The notes under the pieces were generated by a model. The model searched no databases. It was not told the DNA's origin and was given only the letters and a program-made list of their open reading frames with translations. Shown here one piece after another: positions 49,924 to 55,233 of a stretch of 55,233 nucleotides of DNA (position 1 is the first letter of the stretch; each line of letters starts with the position of its first letter). The DNA is from Natribacillus halophilus (GTDB lineage Bacteria > Bacillota > Bacilli > Bacillales > Marinococcaceae): the NCBI RefSeq assembly GCF_900100185.1, contig NZ_FNEN01000007.1, positions 2,413 to 57,645 of the forward strand, given 5' to 3'. Position numbers and translations under genes: made by a program.

Positions 49924-51102
49924 TTATGCTTTTTCCTTATATTGCAGCGCGGCTTTGCCAAGCGTTTTCGCCGCGATCAGCATCGCCCGTTCATCGAAAT
50001 CAAATTTGGGATGGTGATGGGGATAGTTGACTTCCCGGTCGGGAAACGCGGCCCCGGTAAAGAAAAAGGTTCCTTTTTTCTGTTTGAGATAAGCACTGAA
50101 GTCTTCGCCCGCCATAATGGGCTCACGCGTTTCTACACGCTCGACGCCCGGCACGGTTTCCGCGATGCTGGCGAGATAGCGGTTGCTCTCATCATCGTTA
50201 ACGACGGGTGCGTAGCCGCGCTCGTAGTTAAACGCGGCTTCCGCGCCCATCGTTTTCGCGGTGCCGGTGACAATGTCATTCAGCTCTTGCTCGATCTGGG
50301 TACGAATGTCCTCTTTGAACGTGCGCACCGTCCCAACGAGAGAGGCTGTACCGGCGATCACATTGTACGCATTTTCGGCGACGAAACTGCCGATGGAAAC
50401 GACCGCGGACTCCAAAGGATCTACACGCCGGGAAACAAGGGTTTGAATGGTATTCACCATTTGCGAACCAATCACAATCGAATCTCTCGTCGTGTGCGGT
50501 GCCGCTCCGTGACCGCCCTGGCCTTTAATATCGATGTAAAAATGGTCCGTGGCGGCCATAAATGGACCGCTGCGTTGTTGAATCGTTCCGAGCGGATCAG
50601 GCGCCCAGAGATGATTACCAAAGATTACATCCACGTTATCAAGGCAACCGTCGTCAATCATCTGCTGGGCTCCGCCCGGCGCGTGTTCTTCAGCATGTTG
50701 ATGGATGAAAACGATCGTGCCGGCAATATTCTCCGCCTGTTCGCTTAAGGCTTTGGCAAGCACGAGGAGTGTCGCCGTATGGCCGTCATGGCCGCATCCG
50801 TGCAGCGCGCCGTCGACCTTGGATTTATAGGGAACGTCTTTTTCGTCCTGAATCGGAAGCGCGTCGAAATCCGCCCTTAAGGCAACGGTTGGCCCCGGTT
50901 TCCTGCCTTTTAACGTCGAAACCACCCCGCGTCCTCCTACGCCTGTTTTCACATCAAGGCCGAGCGCTTCGTGATAACGGGCAATATAAGCGGGCGTTTC
51001 CACTTCCTGGAACGAAATTTCCGGGTATTGATGCAGATATCGGCGGATATCAACCATTTCCTGATAAGAATCATCCAATGTTTGATAGAGTTCTTTTTCC
51101 AT
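49924..51102 (-). CDS. yhaA: M20 family amidohydrolase (N-acyl-amino acid hydrolase)
   Basis: The product is 392 aa. Metal-binding text is GCGHDGHTATLLVLAKAL, IVFIHQHAEEHAPGGAQQMI and the later MAGEDFSAYLKQKKGTFFF; the lid domain spans about residues 185-295. It probably deacylates N-acyl amino acids, as for B. subtilis YhaA. The ATG follows GGGGAGAGTGAG. Its location behind ecsABC is conserved. Confidence 0.92.
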   Translation of the reverse strand: MEKELYQTLDDSYQEMVDIRRYLHQYPEISFQEVETPAYIARYHEALGLDVKTGVGGRGVVSTLKGRKPGPTVALRADFDALPIQDEKDVPYKSKVDGALHGCGHDGHTATLLVLAKALSEQAENIAGTIVFIHQHAEEHAPGGAQQMIDDGCLDNVDVIFGNHLWAPDPLGTIQQRSGPFMAATDHFYIDIKGQGGHGAAPHTTRDSIVIGSQMVNTIQTLVSRRVDPLESAVVSIGSFVAENAYNVIAGTASLVGTVRTFKEDIRTQIEQELNDIVTGTAKTMGAEAAFNYERGYAPVVNDDESNRYLASIAETVPGVERVETREPIMAGEDFSAYLKQKKGTFFFTGAAFPDREVNYPHHHPKFDFDERAMLIAAKTLGKAALQYKEKA

Positions 51103-51148
51103 GTGCTCACTCTCCCCGTCAACAATAGGCTAAATATATTGTAGCATA

Positions 51149-51868
51149 TCAGAGCCAACCGGGAGAGATTCGCGCAAGATAACTGGAAATAACCTGGAAA
51201 TAACCGGAAAATAGCAGGATGCCGAAAATGATCATGATTACCCCGCCGCTCTGTTGCACGATCGGCAAAAATCGGTTCAGGCGGCTGAGTTTATTCAGCG
51301 AGCGTGCATAGATCAATGATACGGCCATAAACGGCAGCCCGAGTCCCATCGAGTATACGAAGAGCATGCCCGACCCGGCAAGCATGGATCCTTCGGTGCT
51401 GGCAAGGGCAAGAATGGAACCGAGGACGATGCCGATGCAGGGGGTCCATCCTGCCGCGAATACGAGGCCAAAGGCCACGGATCCGAGGAAACTCGTCGAT
51501 TTTTTCGGCGATTTGTTGCCGAACCTTTTTTCGGTCATCAGCGAGCGCAGCGATATGACACCGGTCATTTGCAAGCCGAAGAGGATGATGATAATGCCGC
51601 CGATTTGTTCAAGGGCTCCGCTGTACATCTGGAACCATTCGCCAATCAGCGTCGCGGAAGCGCCCATAAGTAAAAAAATAGTGGTAAAGCCTACGATAAA
51701 GCCGACACTTCTGGACATAATAATCCGCCGCTCTGCATTAACGGCCCCGTCGGAGATGTTCGTCCCGGTCAATTGCGCCAGGTACGCCGGCACAAGTGGG
51801 AATATACATGGGGAAAAAAACGAGACCACACCGGCAACGAGGGCAAGCCAGAGTGAAATATCGTCCAT
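51149..51868 (-). CDS. ccdA: Cytochrome c biogenesis protein CcdA
   Basis: The product is 239 aa, with about six membrane helices. The redox cysteines are in SFFSPCIFPLVPAYL (first helix) and AGWTPCIGIVLG (helix 4). CcdA passes electrons from cytosolic thioredoxin to extracytoplasmic thiol proteins, including those for heme attachment and spore development. TTGGAGGTC precedes the ATG. It is 46 bp upstream of yhaA on the same strand. Confidence 0.94.
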   Translation of the reverse strand: MDDISLWLALVAGVVSFFSPCIFPLVPAYLAQLTGTNISDGAVNAERRIIMSRSVGFIVGFTTIFLLMGASATLIGEWFQMYSGALEQIGGIIIILFGLQMTGVISLRSLMTEKRFGNKSPKKSTSFLGSVAFGLVFAAGWTPCIGIVLGSILALASTEGSMLAGSGMLFVYSMGLGLPFMAVSLIYARSLNKLSRLNRFLPIVQQSGGVIMIIFGILLFSGYFQVISSYLARISPGWL

Positions 51869-52059
51869 AATATGACCTCCAAGACTCTATGACTGGTGGC
51901 GTCTAGCAGTCTTTATTCTATATCCATTATATCAACCGTTTGTCTCAAACATGCACATTCCAGGGGATTGTAGTAAAATTGTCAAAAGGGACCTCATAGC
52001 ACTATTTTACAATGAAAGAGGCAAAAAACAAAAGACGGGGAAACCGGGGGAGGATTTAC

Positions 52060-52806
52060 ATGAATCAACAACGTATATTAATGCTCGGCATGACCGTGCT
52101 CGGCTTCGGACTTATTTTTAATTTTATATTTGCAGGGGCATGGAGCCCATTCGCTTTTATTCTTCCCTTGATTTTTGCTGTTATCACTTTGTTTTCGGTG
52201 TTGAATCGCCACGAGAGTGCGGCTTATTTTTTCATGGTACTGTCCGCTGCTCTTATGGTCGGCTACTGGACGACCATGAACTCCTGGCTTATTCTCGCCG
52301 GTGTCCCTGTTTTATTTTTACTCCTCTCCATGTTCAAAAAGCCGGTCAGGGAGATTGATGTGGATAAAGATTTTACGGCCGATGAAGGGGAACGAGTGCC
52401 GGCTTCCCAAAGCCATGTCGTTGTCCCGAAGCAGAAATGGGTGATTCTCGGGGATTATAAACTCAAGAAACAGGCCTTCTCTATCAGTGATGAGTTGGAA
52501 TTGAACATCGTTCTCGGCAGCGCGACGATCGATTTGAGCCGGGCGATCATTGAAGCGGATTCGATGGATATCGCCGTCATGAACGTTCTCGGCGATGCCA
52601 AAATCAAACTGCCGCAAGAATGGTCGGCAACGGTTGAGATCAACACGCTTTTAGGGAGCGTCAAAGCGCTTGGCCATCAGGAAGATGGGTTCATCCAGCG
52701 CGAAACGATGCAAGTGGGTCATCCCGACCACGCGTTTGGTCACTTCAACCTCAAAATCACGACGGTTCTCGGGGATGTGAAGATTCACCAGCCAAAACAA
52801 AAATAG
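52060..52806 (+). CDS. LiaF-like transmembrane protein (cell-wall stress response family)
   Basis: The product is 248 aa, from ATG 52060 after GGGGGAGGA; an upstream frame to 52012 is less supported. Four membrane helices fill the first 95 residues (LMLGMTVLGFGLIFNFIFAG ... ILAGVPVLFLLLSMF). A beta-helix-like domain follows: ELNIVLGSATIDLSRAIIEA, IAVMNVLGDAKIKLPQEWSA and KITTVLGDVKIHQP, the C-terminal LiaF repeat. No LiaR/LiaS genes are adjacent. It may be an orphan regulator of envelope stress. Confidence 0.8.
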   Translation: MNQQRILMLGMTVLGFGLIFNFIFAGAWSPFAFILPLIFAVITLFSVLNRHESAAYFFMVLSAALMVGYWTTMNSWLILAGVPVLFLLLSMFKKPVREIDVDKDFTADEGERVPASQSHVVVPKQKWVILGDYKLKKQAFSISDELELNIVLGSATIDLSRAIIEADSMDIAVMNVLGDAKIKLPQEWSATVEINTLLGSVKALGHQEDGFIQRETMQVGHPDHAFGHFNLKITTVLGDVKIHQPKQK

Positions 52807-52916
52807 GGGCAGATCGCGGTTTTTCCATCATTTTTCACACATATGCCGTACACGTACATGTTTTTGTGGAAACTTCTATATTATAATAGGTGAGAGTCGA
52901 ACCATTGGAGGAAATT

Positions 52917-55079
52917 ATGAAACGGTTCAAAAAGAGCTTTTTTATAACGATCGTTATTATTCTTTCCATGCTTGTTATCGCCGTTGGCGGCTACGCGCTG
53001 GCGCTCATTTCCGGCAGTTTGCTGGCAGATGAATCACAACTCGACTTTGCCGAAACAACCACTATCGTGGATGAAGAAGGGGAAGAGTTGGGCCGCTTAT
53101 TCACCGAAGATCGTGAAAATGCCTCCATCAATGAAGTGCCTGAACCCGTCCAGGAAGCCTTTCTGGCTGTCGAAGATCATCGCTTTTATGAACATCAGGG
53201 TATTGATATCTGGGCGATTGGCCGCGCCCTTTATCGGGATATTCTCGCCGGCGAAGCTGTTGAAGGGGGCAGCACACTCACCCAGCAACTGGCGAAAAAT
53301 GTTTTCCTCGATCAGGACCAGACATTGATGCGCAAAACAAAAGAAGTATTGATCAGCATGCATCTGGAACGAAAGTACAGCAAAGATCACATTCTGGAAA
53401 TGTATTTAAATCAAACATATTTCGGACACGGAACATATGGGATCTCCCGTGCAGCCGAAACGTATTTCGATAAAGACGTCGAAGAATTGAACGTTGCCGA
53501 AGGGGCTTTGCTGGCCGCTATTCCAAAGGGCCCCTATATTTATTCTCCGGCGTCTGACGAGGATAATGCGGAGACGAGGCGCAACACCGTTCTCGCGCTT
53601 ATGGAGCAGCATGGCTTTATCGATGAAAACGAGCAACAAGTCGCGGAAGGAGAATCGATTTCTTCCGAGCTCCATGAAAAGCCTGCCATGGATGAATCAC
53701 TGTATACGTATATAGATATGGTGATCGAAGAAGGGCGCGACCGCTTCGATATGAGTGAAAACGAAATGATGACCGGCGGCTACACGATCCAGCTTCCGAT
53801 TAATCAACAGATGCAGCGAGCGTCATTTGCAGCGATGCAAAATCAGGATCATTTCCCCGGGGATAATGAAAGTGTGCAGGCGTCCTTTGTTTTGCTCGAT
53901 CATAACACCGGGGCTGTGGAGGCGATTCACGGAGGCAGGGACTATGTACGAAAAGGGTTGAACCGCGCCCTCGTCTCCCGGCAGCCGGGCTCGGCCTTCA
54001 AACCGATCTCGGTGTTCGCACCTGCGCTTGCTTCCGGCGAGTACAAACCTTACTCCAACTTACGAGACGAAGCGCTCGTCTATGAAGATTATGATGATTA
54101 TGCTCCGCAAAATATCAGCGGCGAGTACAGCGGGTCGATGACGATGCGGGATGCCATCGTGCAGTCTGCCAACGCGCCTGCCGTCTGGTTGCTCGACCAA
54201 ATGGGCGTGGAGCAAAGCAAAGAATGGGCAGAAAGCGCCATCGAGCCTTTTGAAGATGAAGGTCTATCCTTTGCTCTCGGCGGGCTTTCCGAAGGGGTTT
54301 CGCCATTGGATATGGCTACCGCTTACACGACGTTTGCCAACGATGGGGTGAAATCGGAACCTTATTTTATCTCCAGAATTGCAGGGGCAGACGGAGAAGA
54401 ACTATTTGTTCATGAACAACAACAGGAAAGGCTGTTATCAGAGCAGGATGCCTGGTATATGACGCGGATGCTCGAAGATGTTGTGGACGAAGGCACGGGC
54501 CAGGCCGGGGATACCGATCACGCGCTTGCCGGCAAAACGGGGACAACCGGTTTTGAAGAGGTTGCCGGCGGTAATCGTGATGCCTGGTTTGTCGGCTATA
54601 CGCCGCAGTATACCGGTGCGCTCTGGATGGGGTATGACGAGACGACCGAAGATGCGTATCTGGAAGCAGGCAGTGCCTATCCGACCAATATGTTCAAGTC
54701 GATTATGAATAACGCCACGGTTGATCAGGAAGCGATTGCCTTTCAGAAGCCCGAGGGGGTTGAAGATTTGGAAGCCCCCGTGCAATTGGCATCCGTGGAT
54801 GACCTGTCAGCGGGTCTCACCTTGCAGGGCGAAGGGTTTCTGAATGTGGAGCTGCAATGGTCCACCGATGAAGATGAGCGTCTCGTCTACAACGTTTATG
54901 AAGTGGACGGGGACGAAGCCAATAAAGTCGGAGAGGTCGAGGGCGAAGGCTCTTATACGATCAACGGGGCCAATATGTTCTCGCTCAACGAGTATATGGT
55001 CGTCCCCTACAACCCCCAGACCGGCCAGGAAGGCGAACCGTCAAACGTCGCTGATGTTCACCTCGCGTCCTGGCTTTAG
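52917..55079 (+). CDS. pbpF: Class A penicillin-binding protein (PbpF-like)
   Basis: The product is 720 aa, from ATG 52917 after TTGGAGGAAA. There is a membrane anchor at about residues 8-32. The GT51 transglycosylase has EDHRFYEHQGIDIWAIGRAL and EGGSTLTQQLAKNVFL. The transpeptidase has SRQPGSAFKPIS (SxxK), QSANAPAVW (SxN) and AGKTGTTG (KTG). A C-terminal fibronectin-like tail follows (residues about 620-720). It builds peptidoglycan outside the membrane; in B. subtilis PbpF is expressed in sporulation. TATAAT at 52882-52887 may be its -10. Confidence 0.92.
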   Translation: MKRFKKSFFITIVIILSMLVIAVGGYALALISGSLLADESQLDFAETTTIVDEEGEELGRLFTEDRENASINEVPEPVQEAFLAVEDHRFYEHQGIDIWAIGRALYRDILAGEAVEGGSTLTQQLAKNVFLDQDQTLMRKTKEVLISMHLERKYSKDHILEMYLNQTYFGHGTYGISRAAETYFDKDVEELNVAEGALLAAIPKGPYIYSPASDEDNAETRRNTVLALMEQHGFIDENEQQVAEGESISSELHEKPAMDESLYTYIDMVIEEGRDRFDMSENEMMTGGYTIQLPINQQMQRASFAAMQNQDHFPGDNESVQASFVLLDHNTGAVEAIHGGRDYVRKGLNRALVSRQPGSAFKPISVFAPALASGEYKPYSNLRDEALVYEDYDDYAPQNISGEYSGSMTMRDAIVQSANAPAVWLLDQMGVEQSKEWAESAIEPFEDEGLSFALGGLSEGVSPLDMATAYTTFANDGVKSEPYFISRIAGADGEELFVHEQQQERLLSEQDAWYMTRMLEDVVDEGTGQAGDTDHALAGKTGTTGFEEVAGGNRDAWFVGYTPQYTGALWMGYDETTEDAYLEAGSAYPTNMFKSIMNNATVDQEAIAFQKPEGVEDLEAPVQLASVDDLSAGLTLQGEGFLNVELQWSTDEDERLVYNVYEVDGDEANKVGEVEGEGSYTINGANMFSLNEYMVVPYNPQTGQEGEPSNVADVHLASWL

Positions 55080-55148
55080 CGGCGTGTTTACAGGGCGGGG
55101 TCGGACAATTTTGAGCGGGAACCCAGGGCAAGCTCGATGGGAGTAGCC

Positions 55149-55233
55149 AGCGCCCCCCCAAATAATCCATTCATCCGATTTGGGGTGTGCTGGAGCGTCC
55201 CTCGCCCCCCAAATAATCCATTCACCCGATTTG
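55149..55233. repeat. 51/52-bp-period repeat array E, cut by the window end
   Basis: AAATAATCCATTCA occurs at 55160 and 55211, and TTTGGGG starts at 55179 and again at 55230, 51 bp apart (a C-run is one shorter). CCAGC...CCCCAAAT and ATTTGGGG...GCTGG form an inverted repeat of about 13 paired bases in the first unit. The boxes match array A. The array continues past the window. Confidence 0.75.

Noticed and set aside
49846-50748. 300-codon plus-strand ORF opposite yhaA
   Set aside because: It is antisense to a clear M20 hydrolase with intact metal-binding motifs. The frame lacks a ribosome site and has shadow composition.

Overview
The window reads as chromosomal DNA of an endospore-forming, probably salt- or alkali-adapted member of the Bacillaceae (Bacillota). 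The evidence is a set of sporulation genes (prkA, yhbH, spoVR, an alpha/beta SASP, yhaL, YjcZ-type peptides), Bacillus subtilis-like gene order (sspB-yheE-yheB-yheA; yhaX-yhzD-yhaQ-yhaP; yhaM-yhaL-prsA; hit-ecsABC-yhaA; pbpF), strong GGAGG ribosome sites, and very acidic secreted and lipoproteins (for example 16468-17502 and 42678-43601), which is typical of halophiles. The genus is inference. No phage, plasmid, intact insertion sequence or CRISPR was seen.

Layout. 1-5.6 kb: an HTH protein, queG, ogt, an Amidase_6 protein, trmL and a heme-monooxygenase-like gene. 6.2-11.3 kb: prkA and yhbH, separated by a PrcB-like secreted protein and signal peptidase I. 11.3-16.3 kb: an accessory stress island. 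A STAS/RemA-like pair diverges from a resolvase-like protein, two universal stress proteins, three unknown small proteins and a baeRF-like protein, with SigB-like promoters pointing both ways. 16.4-25.8 kb: a duplicated-domain lipoprotein, tRNA-Pro(GGG), msrA, a PLD-family enzyme, a phosphohexomutase, an arylamine N-acetyltransferase, acylphosphatase, spoVR and a LemA-like protein. 26-31.5 kb: a branched-chain acyl-CoA catabolic operon (yngJ-H-HB-F-E type) framed by two near-identical 95-bp elements. 31.5-36 kb: spore protein and yhe/yha genes. 36-44 kb: an envelope protein quality-control region (YhaPQ transporter, a MifM-like leader, a lipoprotein YidC, a CssRS-like two-component system, YhaM, YhaL, PrsA). 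44-55 kb: ypmS, serC, hit, ecsABC, yhaA, ccdA, a LiaF-like gene and pbpF.

Two signals stand out. First, the 92-codon ORF ahead of yidC (37447-37725) has the layout of the B. subtilis MifM translation-arrest sensor: one N-terminal membrane segment, an Arg-Ile motif, then a run of five Asp and a Glu shortly before the stop. A 10-bp perfect hairpin has its 5' arm in the last codons of the ORF and its 3' arm on the yidC ribosome binding site. A ribosome halted at the acidic run would free yidC translation. Second, five intergenic arrays (near 5.9, 11.3, 18.2, 45.0 and 55.2 kb) use a repeat period of 52 bp (51 bp at the last), although their sequences differ. At least four share the same two boxes, and several contain inverted repeats. 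52 bp is five turns of B-DNA, so this looks like a genome-wide palindromic repeat family placed on one face of the helix.

Other points are a resolvase-like protein without its catalytic serine, a HAD-family protein without its nucleophile, a truncated membrane-protease-like gene running into a repeat array, a possible ATC start for ecsC, and split placement of the prkA/yhbH/spoVR module.
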